This document shows positions 40,791 through 54,584 of a stretch of DNA of 64,000 nt, one piece after another; positions within the stretch are counted from its first letter, which is position 1, and each line of letters starts with the position of its first letter. A program made the translations under genes and the position numbers. The stretch lies in NCBI GenBank assembly GCA_013396655.1, contig WBMV01007614.1, forward strand, positions 1 to 64,000, written 5' to 3'. The DNA is from Campylorhamphus procurvoides. Its lineage: Eukaryota > Chordata > Aves > Passeriformes > Dendrocolaptidae. A model generated the notes under the pieces. It did no database searches and was not told where the DNA came from. It saw only the letters and a program-made list of their open reading frames with translations.

Positions 40791-42067
40791 GCTACAGGAA
40801 CAAATAGAAGACTTAGGAAAAAAGTCTGTAACAAAAAAAACAGGTTTTCCCCATTTCCCTGTGTTTAAAATTTCAATAAATTATTGGAAATTTACAAACT
40901 AGGGAAATACTCAAAATACAACATTTATGTTTGACACCTGACTTTACATTCTTTCTTCTGCAAAGCTATTTACCACAGTGTTTCAGACTCTGTAGAGAAT
41001 AGAGTTAATTCAGCATCCTCATTTATTATCAGTTTTGAGAAAATTGCATTGATTCTAACTTGCTTTCAACTGTCCTATAGTATCAACAAACTTCTTTTAT
41101 CTGGAGATTCACAGTATCAACACAGTTAAATCTGAACATCTAAATACTCCTTCGCGGGGGGGGGGGTGGTTAGCATATATTCATGAATTTTCAATTATTT
41201 GCCACTGGTTAGAAAACATAACACAGACAGCAAAGGTAAATAGTTTATATATGATTTTAAGTAACAACCTAATTCATTTATAAGTTACATGAAGGCAGAC
41301 AATAAAGCAAAGCAAGACATTTTTGCTGATCATTTATGCAAAGATTCCAATTCATTATTATTCAATAAAAATAGACTCATAAATATTTGAAAATAGCATA
41401 CAGTACATCTAAATACCTTAAATGTGGTTTTTTGTACTTCACTACTTGCTGCATCATCTCGGTTAGTAGGACACTCAAGAATTGAACAAAGTAAAATTAC
41501 TAATATACATTAATGACAGGGAGACCCACTGTGGATTATTTTACAGAAGTAAGAGATGAATAAACATTGAAAATAAGCAAGTATGTTACTTAACAGTGCT
41601 TTTACACAACATCATTTTTAATTACTTTAAAAATGCTTAATCACACATAAACTTGCAAGGCAAGCACAACCACAGGGTAGGCAAACACAAAAATGCATGC
41701 TCACATACAAAGGCACTGAGGAAACAATTTTGAACGCAAAATTATTTTAGTGTCAGCTATTTTTCTAGCCGATGCATACAGGCAGAAAGAGTCATAACTA
41801 CAGAATAAACTGGTGGGATTTCAGAGTTGTGTGCTGGTACGATTTCAACATGAAGAACAGAAAAACCTGCCAGTTATCCAATCACAATGAACTCATAGGA
41901 GATAAAATGATGAGTAATGAAGGCTCCAGAAAGCACATTCACCACAGGACAAAAATTGCTAGAGACTTCTGCCTAGTTTGTCAACATCCCATATAATCTT
42001 CATTCCGGCTACAACACCGAGGTGTGATTAGTTCAGTGTTTTTATGCCTTTGCTCTGATATAAAATT
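40791..42067. other. unique AT-rich sequence
   Basis: No gene recognised. It contains an 11-G homopolymer at 41156-41166. The 74-aa plus frame at 41772-41996 has no recognisable signature. Confidence 0.5.
41156..41166. repeat. G11 homopolymer
   Basis: Eleven consecutive G on the plus strand, unusual in this AT-rich setting. It could be a length-error site in the assembly. Confidence 0.85.
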
Positions 42068-42403
42068 GTTTATATTGGAAAAAACCTTCAAAACCATTTG
42101 AGTCCAACCATTAACCCAGCACAGCCAGGGCCATCACTAAACCATGTCCCTAAGCACCACATCTATGGGGCTTTTAAATGCTCCCAGACAGGGATGGTGA
42201 CTCAGCCGCTTCCCCTGGGCAGCCTGGCCAAAGCCTGACAACCCTTCCTGTGAAGACATGTTTCCAAATATCCAATCTAAACCTCCCCTGGTGCAACTTG
42301 AGACCCTTGCCTTTTGTCCTGTGCCTTGTAACTTGGAGCAGAGACCGACCCCCACCCTGCTGCAAGCTCCTTTCAGGCAGTTGTAGAGCAAAGGTCTCCC
42401 CTT
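42068..42403 (-). mobile_element. 5'-truncated CR1 tail in the left arm
   Basis: On the minus strand it reads 'aggggagacctttgctctac', 'aactgcctgaaaggagcttg', then the C-terminal CR1 ORF2 coding pattern ending VVLRDMV, and finishes in 'ggttggactcaaatgg' near a degraded CR1 3' end. It begins abruptly at 42403, as 5'-truncated CR1 insertions do. Confidence 0.85.
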
Positions 42404-42852
42404 AGGACAGACCGTGCGACAGAATTGGCATAGTACCACTGTGCTACCAGTATCTGAAGGAATTCTGTCCAATGCCCCCAGCCCCGCTCCTACTTGGTGA
42501 GTCAACATTGGATGAGTCTTCTGCATGAATTCAGGTAAACTAAGTGTTAAAGTTCAAAACCTGGCTTTTGAGGCTACCACTTGGGAAATGTTTGTCTTGC
42601 ACGGGTATGTACAAAGCCTACTGTGAGCTCAACTGCTGCTGAGCGACTTCAGCTTTTTAGCCCAGATCAAGGTGCCTGGATTTAGCTGTACAGCCGGACT
42701 TTCTGCTCAGCTCCTCTGCCCTTCACAGCTTCCAGCAACCTGCACTTTAGATAATTTCTCCTTCACATGCACAGATGCAGACCTGTATCACATGTTTTTT
42801 ACGGCACACTCACAAATAAATGCATGTATCACCTGCCTTGGCTCAAACTTAC

Positions 42853-43085
42853 CTTAAGGTCTCTTCTCAAGCTGCTAATAGTACCAACAAAGACAGGGAA
42901 AAAACCCAAGGTAATAGCAATAAACCTTAGCACAGCATTCATGCTCTCAGTCAATACAGCCAGTCTTTCATTCTGATGGTTTTCCACCAAGGCAGTTCTA
43001 GCAGCTGGCAACATCCTTGTCAGAAAATGATCACGAGGGCATTCAAGTTTGAGACCGTGTTTCGGTGCTGCACAGCCACCAGCTG
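42853..43085 (-). other. exon-like block in left arm (unidentified)
   Basis: Exact mirror of 57921-58153, described there. A pyrimidine-rich acceptor precedes it and an AAG|GTAAGT donor follows on the minus strand. A continuous frame of 100 codons runs from an ATG at 43131 through it to a stop at 42829. Product not recognised. Confidence 0.4.
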
Positions 43086-43322
43086 CTGGGGAGAAGCCAC
43101 AAAGCAAGAGACAGCATGCACAAGCAAACAACAGGATTATGCTGCCCTATAGGAGTCATCCCAGCAGCTTCAGAAGGTCATGCTGGCAGCTTCAGAGGCA
43201 GCTAGAGCAAAGGAAGCACCTATATCATTTTAGGACCATATAGGGACTGTTAAGGTTGGATTTCCTCAGGGGTGAAAATGAAAAATCAAAATAAAATTAG
43301 ATTGTTATCCATGTCGTAAATA

Positions 43323-44441
43323 CTAATATATATATAAGATAGCATCACGCATACACACACAAAAAAAGTGCATTATTTTGGTTTAAAAAATGTATATGTG
43401 TTGACTTAATTAGCATGCTTTTTCTTCACAGTCATTTTATTAATAACTCTGGAAGGTAAAACAAGATTAGTGAATCTTAATTAAAAATAATCCAAATGAA
43501 CTGCAGCAGCATAATCAATACAAATTACATTATTTAAATTAAGCAAAATTTAATTAAAGGCATTCATGTTAAATTTATTATCTTTGGATTCAAAGCTTTT
43601 CTAATTCAAACTGTTTTGTAACAACTTTATAAGCAGCATAGCAGTCAGTAAAATTTGACTTTACTCCAAATTAGGCCCTACATGCTAGACACGTTTCTTT
43701 TTTTTTATGAAACAAAATAGTGATTCTGTGGTGTTAGGAAACAAAGTCAGAGTAAGAGAAATCCACTTCACTCTCTAGGCTGATTCTGTTCAAAGGCAAT
43801 ACACTATCGCTGCCCATTTGATTATGTAGACCCATGTCAAACAAAGCAACTGAATGGTTCTATTGCAGCTATCATCTCTCTCCACTCGCAAGACAAGCAC
43901 TTGATGAGTACATCACTGAATACCTGTCTCACAGAAAACACGAGTCTGCATACAAAAACACATGCAGCATTTCTCATCAAAGTTGCAGAGCCAAAACAAT
44001 GCAGAAGACCACTGCATGAGACTACCAGAATCCAAGGGTAGTCATTACTAACGCTAAAATTCTGTTTGAAATTAAATTGCTTGTGTTTTAGAGAAGCTGA
44101 ATTATGCGAGTGTCAATAGGGCATGAATGTGCTAGGAACCTTCCAGAAGTTAGAAATAAAATATTTGATTAGCTGTAGAATCTTTTCAAAATGCATTTAT
44201 ATCAAAGTTGCTCAAAAATACAAAAACTAAGAAATCATTACTGCATTACAAAGTTTGCATTTAATTTATCCAGGTCAAAAATCCTTCAAGAACAGATTTT
44301 CCATATTCCACCCCACACAAAGACACAAAATTCACAGGCATGACAATTTTTGAAACTTCTGTTTATGTAAAAAGCCCTCTGAATTGCACCACAATTAAAG
44401 CAAGAACCTCATAATTTTTAATATCAGATTTAATAACTGCA
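43323..44441. other. unique AT-rich sequence inside the left arm
   Basis: The first 80-100 bp may be weakly similar to the mirror position 57606-57683. After that nothing is recognised. Short AT run at 43326-43338. Confidence 0.5.
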
Positions 44442-44446
44442 GCCTT

Positions 44447-45109
44447 GTCCTATGTGGGTGTAACAAAAACCCTCTATGTAATTTCTGATGGACTGTTAAT
44501 AATGGACGATTTGCACCAGCTGACCAGGGTACACCTGACCCTCAGGCTGCAAGCTGGGTGTTCAAGAACCCTGCCAGACAGGGGAGTGTTTGCATCTTCC
44601 CACCAGTGATTCGACTGTGATAACTCCCCTCTGGGGAGGTATCAGTACCTTCACACCCAGACCAAGGGGTCATGCTGGAATGGGCCATCAAAAATTCCAA
44701 AAATATCCTGTCACTCACAGAGTTAAATCACCTATTGTGAAATTCCCCGTCCTGGGAGAGGTATTAGGCATTCCCACCTGAACCTGAGTGTATTTAATCT
44801 TGGCATTTGGAGGCTTCTGGTACCACTCATTGGATCCAGAGGAGGACCAGAACCTCAACAGGACTGTGACTGCCACTCTTGACCAGACCGTGACCATCAT
44901 CCTCACCAACAGGTTTTTCTTTCCTTTTACTTTTCATTCAGTGGGACCACATCATGTGTGCTGGGCTATACATCTGTTCTTTGAGGGTTAAAACCAATTT
45001 TATTCTGTATCATTGTATTTACTGTAATCTTTTTAGTAAATTGTAACACTGACTTATCTCTCTTAAGCTGGGTTCACTTTTACCGCCAGTTTACCTTTAA
45101 ACCAGCACA
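44447..45109 (+). mobile_element. solo LTR, ERVL-like
   Basis: Begins TGTCCTATGTGGGTGTAAC (the first T overlaps the flank) and ends AACCAGCACA. GCCTT occurs at 44442-44446 and 45110-45114, a 5-bp target-site duplication. It contains 'ttctgatggactgttaataa' near the start, 'gaggaccagaacctcaacag' in the middle, and 'attgtatttactgtaatctt' then 'tttagtaaattg' near the end, a pattern I associate with avian ERVL LTRs (5-bp duplications fit). About 663 bp, no internal retroviral genes, so a solo LTR from recombination. Short frames inside are not genes. Confidence 0.75.
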
Positions 45110-45114
45110 GCCTT

Positions 45115-48100
45115 TATAACTTGAGGGGCAGCTTCTTTTAAAAAGACAGACTAGGTCTGCAAGATCAACCAACTAACAAGCAAATTTATCAACACTATTA
45201 AATAAAAAGATGAGGAAGCCCTGAAGGACTGCAAGGATCTTTCAGCCATAGCTACCAGAGGACCATGGAAAATTTTAATCTCTTCTGGGCAGAAGATCCT
45301 AAAATAAGGAAGAAAAAGTGGAGATTTAAGATATATGTTTGAAAGGTGTGTCTTGGTATGCTCTCGGTCTAAGTTTAAGAAACTAATACTGAGATGATTT
45401 TATATTGAGTATATATTTTGAATATATATGCATGCACCACAGTGGCCATGGGATAACAGGTTAAAAGTTTTAATATAAACCTGCTGCCCTCCTGAAATAC
45501 CATGGGGAAGTGCTTTATTTCAGAGGCAAATGATCTGTAGTGGAAAGACTAGAAAACTTTCCTTAGATTCTTCCTGTCAGTGACTTGGCCATCAGAAACT
45601 GATAGAGATTGCTAATGAGCTTCCATCTTTTAATTCTTGTAGACTCCATTTTGTTGGAATCAAAAAGTATGTGAGGGAAAGGACAAAAATACGGCAAAGC
45701 AAACCATTTTCTTGTTCTGCTGCTAATATTGCAATTATTGTCAGTAGAAGATCCTTACTGAAATTCTCTAATTTAAGATTCTGCGTGATAACTTTATTTA
45801 GATTTAATGAGTAGTGCTGACTCTTTCTGATCACTTTGTAAACTGATAGGTGAAAAAACAAATAAACCCGAATATTCAATAATTTCCTAAAAAGACACCA
45901 GTGATATCAACTCTCTTTTATAGGATGTCCTCAACTGTTTGGTTTGGTTTATCTTTACAAGATTTTCAGGATTTAAAGATTATAAACAGGGCAACTATGA
46001 AACAGTCCTCTTTTAAACACACTATCATCATTCAATCAAGTCATATGAGGAGTTGCTGTTGACTATTCTACCTATAAATGCATGAAACATTTTTACACTA
46101 ACATACAGTACTTCCTTTTTTTAAAACAGATGATAGAGGACTGTTTGGTAACAAACACATACAATTTTTAACAGCTATTGCAAAGAGGATTATGGTAATA
46201 AAAGCCCTGTAAGTATATCTGTGGTAAGTCCCTAACCCTCACGTGCAGAATCATATATGATTCCATCAGGAAACTAACTGACTTGTCCAGAATTTGCCAT
46301 TACCTGCTTTGAAAGGAAGAGAACAACATCCACCACGTTCAGAACACTTTGTACAAGTAACAGAACTCAGTGCAGTTTCCTAAAACTAATGATTACTGTA
46401 GGAATTGCATTTTCAGTTTGAGAAGGCAACATGTGAAGGACAAACAGCTCTAGAGCAACAAAAACCTGAATAAAAATAAAGGCAAAAAAAAAGACTGAAT
46501 TTGGCAATTAATTGTGTGATTGCACCAGCCCTCTTGACAGCAGAGTTAGGGCATACCAAAACCAAAATAACTTCTGGAAAGTCAACAAAACAGAAATTAG
46601 CAAACAAATCAAAGAAAAATTGGCCTGTTTCCAATCAGAGATGCATAAAAGGCACACACATTCCCTGAACCCATACATATTTTAAGGCTTCAAAAGCAGC
46701 ACTTTTTTCCTAAAAAACAGTATGCATTGCCAAGGAATTCATTGAGAAAATCAGCTACTTCAGCCTAATCAGGGAACACACGTGCAGAATCACTACTTAG
46801 TATCTCCTTTCTTACCAAACTCAATGAAAACCTGATTTTAAATGTGCCTGCTATAGCTTTAGAGAAAACCTCAAGAATTTTAATCTCCAGCTCTGGACCA
46901 AGACCGACACAGTCACATTTTAAAGGTACAACTATCCCAAACTCTCATTTTATTTCTGCATTAAAAAAATGTCCAATATATGGCTATTGTACTGAAGTCC
47001 TGTCTAAAACTTAAAAAAAATCTTTAGTGTATTTTGTACACAAAATTCCTTCTGATTTTGCATAAATTAAACTATTTCACTTTTAATACCCTACTTTTTT
47101 TTATTATTATTTTTTTGTTCAGGCTATTAATGAGACCATTCCTCATAGGAGATTAAATTCATTACGCAGGCAGGTATTTCTTTGATACTAACTTGCTTGA
47201 ATGCAGGTAAATATTTATCTACTATTGCCAAGAGTGATCAAACAGCAAAGGAACACTAAAATAGCAAGCGCAAAATTATATGTACACCTCCCTCAGTTCC
47301 TTAGATGTTTCACTCTTCTCAGGACCCCACATTCAGTGCTTCAGTAACCCATGTCTGCTTTCTCTTCACTGTTTCTTCTCTCTGTCTTCATTGCACAGGT
47401 CCTCATGCATCTTTTCCACAAACACTCTGCCTTTCTTTTTGTGTAGAGAAATGTCTGAAATCGAGTTAAAGATAGTTGCTCTCTGAGAGGCTTAGTCATA
47501 TGACATAGCTTAATATTGTCTCATCTTTATTTGCTGCTTCTCTACCTACAATGGAGGATACATTCCCTATCTCAAAGTTTGAAATGCAGTCTACACCACT
47601 GGATTTGAATAAAAAGCTAAAAGTAAAATCCTGTGTAATTTGTCCACAACATTATTTGACCATGTCAACTTTCATTCAAAGCAGTGTAGCACCACAGTCA
47701 ACTCAGACCATACATGCCAGTATCTCATCTAGCAAAATGAAAATTATCATTCTCTTACTCCCTGCAAACTCTATAACATAATATTTTTAAGCATAATATT
47801 TCTAACCGTTTTATTATCTTTTTGCAGATAGATTCCATATAGGGCATTCCATTTCAACACTTACATTTTTTTACTGTTTGTTACTGTCTATTGTCATCCT
47901 GATGTCACAACTGCTAAAAATGTCACCAAGCATTTATTTTTATAATCACAGAAGATTTTTTCCAAAGTCTGATATTTGTCATAAAGCTCTTAGTCTGTCT
48001 TTCACAGGTTTGGGGGTTTTTCATGATAAAAGTATTTTAATAATCCCACCACCTCCAAGTGACTTGCTTTGTAGTAACAGATACAACAGGTAGCTCCATG

Positions 48101-50910
48101 ATGTGCACATTTTAAGTCAGGTATCCATGTTTTCACCCTGTACTTCTCAGAGGTTTTCTAGTAATGGTTAAACCCTGCCTCTCTGAAGTAAACAAGTCTC
48201 TTTTCTCTACCCAGCATGAAACATGAATAAAATAGAGTAACCCTGACAGCCACCTCCTTCTTCTTTTGTCCACTCTGACTGATTGAAAAAACTCTTCCTC
48301 TTATACCCAGCAAGATCTAGCATATTATTTCTTTATCCTCTTTTTATCACCTCTTTAAAACTATACTTGCACCTTAGAGGAAATTGGAGATGCAGTGAAA
48401 ACAGATGTAAGACTCGCTTCAAGCCCAGGTAGCACTCTTTACAGCTTATAAATCCATGCATTTTCTTCAGCAAAACTTCAACACAGCAAAAAGTCATCCC
48501 TAATTAGATATCTCACAGAAAAGAGAAATGTAACTGTGAATAATTTAGTGAAGGTTTTGCCAAAATGCATTCTGTGTAGACTCCCTCAAATCCCACTACC
48601 CACTCTAATACCTATCCATCCCATAGTGCTCACAACACATTTAACAGCATCACGTAGCACAGTTTCACATTACAAAGTCATTGTAAATTCCAGCATTAAA
48701 ATCACTTTGAAACTGCTTAGTAGAAATATTTATATATTTATATATATATGTAAAGAACATAAAAACTAAAAAGTAACCTCATTTACTGGGAAATCCAGAC
48801 ATGAAGTACTAGAATTATTTTAACCAATTTTAATATTAAAACATATTTGACAAAAAATTAGATTACAGTCTCTTTCAAAGACATTCAACAGACATATTAA
48901 ATGCCATCTGTCTGGATGTTTTTCGTAAAATCTTGTCCAATCTTAGACTCTATATATCTTATATCCCGATAAACAACTTAATGGTTTATACACTAAGCCA
49001 AGTATATCAATACCCTGTCATCATCTACATTAAAAAAAAGGGAGAAGACTATAGTGAAGGGGATTTTGGGGGGGTTACTTTATTTTAACTTTCCCCCATA
49101 AGAGTAAATTTTTACAGACTTTCTCTCCCCTGATTTACTGGAAACAAATAAAAATTTATAAAGGTTACATTTCTTCTCTAAATGTATCATTCTTTATCCC
49201 ACAGCATTTGTAACAATGCATCAAAATACCCAGACCTCTACATCTTCCTTATATCCTGCAATTGTTCTCAATCTATTTTGAAAAAGACACCAAATCACTG
49301 CATTTACTGTACTTTAGTAATACATTTAGTAGAAGTAACTTAAATACCTTGATTGGAATAGGTTGGAAAATCCAGACATAAGCACAATGAGAACAAGATT
49401 TTTTTTTTTTTTTATTTTTAATTCAGGTCTTTGCTGGACATTTCAAACTGGACTTCCCTCTAGAAGCAGTCACTGTTCTAGCTCCCTATGGGAAACCACC
49501 TTTACATTTACATAGATACATGGAAATCTATGAAACCATGGGTCAAAATTCTCCCCCAGAACCCCAAGCACAGGTGACGCCACATGACAAAGATAAGAGC
49601 AGCTGATTTTATTATTAAGATCTAGAAGTGAGTAACTGAACTGATAAGGCTGTTGAACATATGAGACCATATTACATACAGAGAACAAACAGAAAATCTT
49701 AACTGAAGTCTTTTGGCTACATTAGTCACAAATTTGCAAAAGAATGATGTAACTTATTTCACTCTAAGACTGTATGCAAGATCTTGTAATGAATCATATG
49801 AAAGTGCATTGTATCTAAAATTATAATACTTTTTTTGGTGTTAATATTGTATCTGAGTTAGGAAGTGACTATATGTATCCTCAGAGAGAGATGATACCTT
49901 CAAGGTGATTGATTCTATCTTTTCTCCCAACAATCTGAAAGTTGTTCTCACTTCAGGCAGAAAAACAAACCTTAAAAACTGAGTAAAACCACAATAGCAC
50001 TAAGGCCTTATATAAAGTTTTTTTTGTTGTTTTTTGGCAATAAAACATTTCAGAAAATTATTTCTCCTCTTTTTTTGTAAAGTATAGCAATATATTTTAT
50101 TTTATTGTGGTTTTTATCCAAAAATCAATCCAGTGCAAGTTACACAGTTCGAGATGACTTTCAAGACTTAAGAGGAAGCCTATAGGAGGAAGACTTTTAA
50201 ACCTTAATAATATTTAACTAGTAGCATATAAACATGGCTAGGATACATGAGCTCATTTATTCTACAAGTAACAACTATACTTTACTTACTCTGGTGTAGT
50301 TACCTCAGGATATGGGTATATTTATTCATCATCATTCATAGAAGTCTTATCTACTGCTCTAAGTTAAACATTTTGAAGTGTGCATTTATATTTACAGTGT
50401 TTTCTTTCCAATCAAGAAAGTAAATAAATCTTTTGTCTTTCAAATCTATGATACTGTTATTCAACCTTTCTTCTTCATTTTTAGATAATATGCCCCAGAC
50501 TTCCAGAAAAACAAAGAGAAAATTGCAAATACGTGCTTGTCTCTACAATATGTTACACCTGAGCCACACTAGCAACACTAGTACCAACTGCAGGAGAGGT
50601 TTCCACTGAGGTGAATTCTGTAGATGGTCCCAGTAGATACAGAAGTTACCTGAATCAAAATAGTCTTCATACAAAGCTTTATCACTATATACAAAAGGAG
50701 ACGAAAACAAACAAAACAAAACAAAAAACTACAGCAGAAACATTTGAGTTCCAGATTATGTCAGAGGCCAACAGAACCTGCATGGAAGAACACCACCAGA
50801 ATGGTTTTTATTAGCTTGAATTCTGACAGTTCAATCAGAGAGTTAAAATGGTTGCTAAATAAACAAATAAATAGAAAAATAAATAAATACATTATGAGGA
50901 CAGAGATAAC
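45115..50910. other. unique AT-rich sequence
   Basis: No gene or repeat family recognised over about 5.8 kb. It holds TA-rich runs (45408-45430, 48725-48752), a T15 run at 49399-49413, and AAAC and AAAT tracts at 50704-50731 and 50858-50890. Confidence 0.5.
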
Positions 50911-51000
50911 CACAGAATCACAGAACATGCCAGGTTGGAAGGGATCCACAAGGCTCACTGAGTCCAACTCCCAGCCCTGCAGGGTAGTAGTAGCACTTGG
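50911..51000 (-). mobile_element. CR1 LINE 3' end, minus orientation
   Basis: The plus strand reads 'cacagaatcacagaacatgc' then 'caggttggaagggatccaca' and 'gagtccaactcccagccctg', the complement of a CR1 3' terminus. Only about 90 bp is present, a strongly 5'-truncated insertion next to an AAAT tract. Confidence 0.75.
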
Positions 51001-54000
51001 AAGTGGGCTTGATTTATGACAAGAAAGGCTGGGTGAGGGAGGTGGTGGTTTTAAGGGAACTGAACCCTAACACTTAAAAGTCACCTTTTGGCCACTCACA
51101 ATAGGTCACCTCCTAGTGCCAAAATGCAAAATTAATCTAGCAAGGGTAGAGAACTGACTTCCTCTTAAGAGTACCAGAATGCTGTTCACTTTTAAAGTCT
51201 TATTTATGCAAATGATATAAAAACAAGAATGCAATGACAGATAATTCACCTCAATTGCTTGGGCATGCACTGACACCTGAACCATAATCTGGTACATATG
51301 ACATCTGATTGAGCTCTAAATATTACACTGGAGATTCTGTCTTCTATCAAGGAAAAGTATCTTAAGCTGTCTGAGATGGTATAAGAGACTGGTGTTTCAG
51401 CAGCTGATTCAAACCCAAGGAGTCTATTTGGTGAACCTTAAATGTAGGAAAATAATTCCTCAGTTTAGATTCTATTTTCTTTAAACACCTGGAATGAAAA
51501 TAATCTCTCCTTACAGGCAGTGACATTAATATATGGACAGAAATGTACCCAGTGACAGGAGTTTTTCCTCAGCAAATTGAGAGTAATTATAATCTGCATT
51601 CTAATAAAAAGTAAGGAAAGAAACTGTATTGATTTATTCAAAATTTTATATAAATTATATTCAAAAAGGTAAGTTTATTGTAAATTATTGACTTTTTCTA
51701 TGAAAAAAAATCACCTCATTAGGTGAAAGCTGCTATAAAACAAAAACTTCTAAACATTCACCAAGTGTGGCAACTTGGTACATTTATTACTTTGACAAAT
51801 GGAATTTCTGTGATATCTCTTAGGGAAACAAAAAAAAAGAAAAAAAAAGGAAGACTAGATTCCACCATTTCTACTTATTCAGAGTTGCCAGAATGTACTT
51901 CAGGGTTCTAAATGTAATTCTATGGAATTCTCCCCTCCTTATTTAACCAAAACTGCATGTAAGGGGGGAAAAAAAAAAGCAGTAGTATTATTGGTTTGAC
52001 TTTTATTTGATAAACAATGAAGCTTGCATGAGAGCTCTCTGTCAGAAACACATACATAATATTATTCAGTTGTATTATAGCATCATACAGAAAAAAGTCA
52101 GGCTAGGTACAGCTGGAAGAGGTTCATGAGAATACACTCAGAATACACTACTCACAGATAACAATATCACTTGTATATAACAGAGCTCAGACTTCAAGAA
52201 CATAGGAACACCACCATATGAGATTTCAGATTACGGATTTACAACCAGATGCTCTACCAAAACAGGAAAGTACCAAACAACAGAATATTATTCTATTAGA
52301 ACAGGTAAATATACAGTGACCATTACTATTTCCTTCTACTCCTGAAACTAATTATTACAATTCTTAATTCAAGATGTGACAGTACTAGAGATCTAGAACT
52401 GTGCTAGTTACTGCCCACTGGGTGACTGAAAATCTCCCATTAAACAATTAGATTTTAAAGTGGGAAATTTTAATAGCCACCCTTCCTAGGAAATTATGAG
52501 TTTGTGATTTAAGAACCAAGTAGGGGCAGTAAATTATGGCAGTAAGATGCAAAAATTAAAATATAAGAAAAAATAAAAGAGAAAATTCCATGACAACTGT
52601 AAAGCTGAGAGTAACACTGTAATTATGAAGTACAATGTCAAATTGCAGAATGCTCTGAAGTGGTGTACTAACAATCCAGACAAGAAACGGAAAGCATGTT
52701 TGGTTCCCAAAATCTTGTAAGATTTCATCAGCAGACAAATCAATGATACAAGGTGTCTAATTATGATCTCACAAGTAAAAACTTTAATTTGCACATTGTG
52801 AATTATCCTGATGTTGTTGCAGACTGGTATCAAACATGTCAACATACAGTGTCTAAAAAAAAAAAAGTTTAAAAATCTAACTAATAAAATAAGCTGATAA
52901 ACCAATAACTCATAAGCTTATTCACATAGCTGTTTCTGACATTCTGTACTAAAACACTGCTCTAGGGGTAGGAAGATACTTTTTAAGCCTAGATCTTTAA
53001 ATCACTCATGCACATTTAAAAAAAAAATAAGTGGTACAACTGCGTTGCATTCTCTTTTTTTCAACAAACTAATATTTTATTTTACAAAAGCAACCTAGAC
53101 ATAATCCTCACTGAAAAAAAATATTACCTCAATAAATTATAGGAGGTGGAAAAGTTGTTTTTCTGCAATAAGTATAATTTCTTCTCTGATAAAATTATTA
53201 AAGCACTACATATTATCTCTCAATATATATTTCAGTATATTATTTGGATAACATAAGTTGGAGGTGGATACCTTCAAGACAATGACTCTCTTTTACCCAA
53301 ATAAATCAGGATATTAAATAACTTTTCTTCCCTTTGAAACAGTCATAACTGCTCGAGGCTGCTGCAGCACAAAAACAAAATATCTTCACATAGGTTTTGA
53401 AACAGTCAAGCTGAAAATCTAAGCCAAAGTTTCATTTAACAGCCTGTCAGTTTTTTGATGTGAAGCTAATGAATGCAGTGGCAAACAAATCCATCAAACC
53501 TAACATCAAAACAACTGCACTTCATCCCACCAAAGGGAAAAATACAACCTGCAGGCCAGCACTTTGATCTAGCCTATCCACAGAAAACACGTTGCTAAGC
53601 AGCTACCACTAAAGAATGCATGAGTAATTACTGGCTTAATTTTATGAAAAAGAGCAATAATACTTAAATAACCCTAGTTCCAAGTAGAAAAGGTTGGTAG
53701 ACTTCTCTCCTCAGGTTCTATGTATCAGCTAAACAACAAAAAGCTTTCCAGCACCAGCATCTGAAAACAAATCACGTCTTAAAAGAGCTGCAGTACAAAA
53801 GAATCATTACAATGACTAGTAAAATCACCTAGTGTGACACTATCCCTGAGAGAACGCAGTAAAATTTACATACATTTACACTGACTGAAAGTCACCAAGT
53901 GGTTCCACAAAACAGACACATTAAGCGACAAGAGCACTATTCCAAAATGCCAGTACTTTCTCTGAAAACTTGTTAAAGTATGGACAAGGGATCACAGAGT

Positions 54001-54025
54001 TGTGAGAGACCCAGACACAAGATTT
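51001..54025. other. unique AT-rich sequence
   Basis: No gene or repeat recognised. The hydrophobic minus-strand frame at 52534-52905 lies in AT-rich DNA and shows no domain or splice context. Confidence 0.5.
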
Positions 54026-54584
54026 TGGAACAGCAACAAACAGCTCGGATAGGATTAATTTTCTTCCTGGTAGCTGGTATAGTGCTGTGTTTTGGATTAA
54101 GTATGAGAATAATGTTGATAACACACTGATGTTTTGGGTTTGGCTCAGCAGCACTTATTCTAAATCAAGGACTTCACTTTCCTGTGCTCTGATAGTGACC
54201 AAGTACACAGGAAGCTGGGAGGTAGCATGGCTGGGACACCTGACCCAAATGGGTAAAAGGGATATTCCTCACCATAGAATGTTATGCCCAGTATATAAAC
54301 TGGGTGGAGTTGGCTAGGAGGGGCTGATCATGGCTGTGAGATGAGTTTGGCATCAGTCAGCAGGTGGTGAGCAACCATTTATTTATCTTGGGTTTTATTC
54401 CTTTCTCTCTTCTTTTATCTAATTATAATAAATATATCATTATTATAATATTTTATTTCAATTATTAAACTGTTCTTATCTCAGTCCATGAGGTTTAGCT
54501 TTTTTGGTTTTTTACAATTCTCCTCCCCATCTCACCATGGGTTGAGGGGAGTGAGAACATTTTGGGCTGGGTTAAAGCAAGACA
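54026..54584 (+). mobile_element. solo LTR of a common avian ERV family
   Basis: Contains the typical start 'aggattaattttcttcctgg' then 'tagctggtatagtgctgtgt', 'gagaataatgttgataacac', a TATA box in 'cccagtatataaactgggtg' (about 54288-54307), AATAAA at about 54427-54432, and the typical end 'ggctgggttaaagcaagaca' at 54565-54584. TATA box, signal and ends are in the expected order for a full LTR. I did not find a convincing target-site duplication, and the left end is approximate (between 54026 and 54045). Confidence 0.78.
54290..54299 (+). promoter_or_regulatory. TATA box of the LTR
   Basis: AGTATATAAA in the U3 region, upstream of the R/polyadenylation area. It could in principle drive antisense transcription relative to KDM4C. 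Activity not known. Confidence 0.6.

Larger units (their letters stand above)
42068..43322 (-). repeat. inverted repeat, left arm
   Basis: Reverse complement of 57684-58940. Paired positions sum to 101006 throughout the core, so there are no indels. From 42105 to 43255 I saw no mismatch by direct comparison; five overlapping frames translate identically in the two arms. Just outside, the arms differ: 43256, 43280, 43304 and 43316 mismatch and similarity decays inward; on the outer side the CR1 tail differs at many positions from 42104 to 42068. The arm holds an exon-like block (42853-43085) and a CR1 tail (42068-42403). The arms are 14.4 kb apart. Confidence 0.93.
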
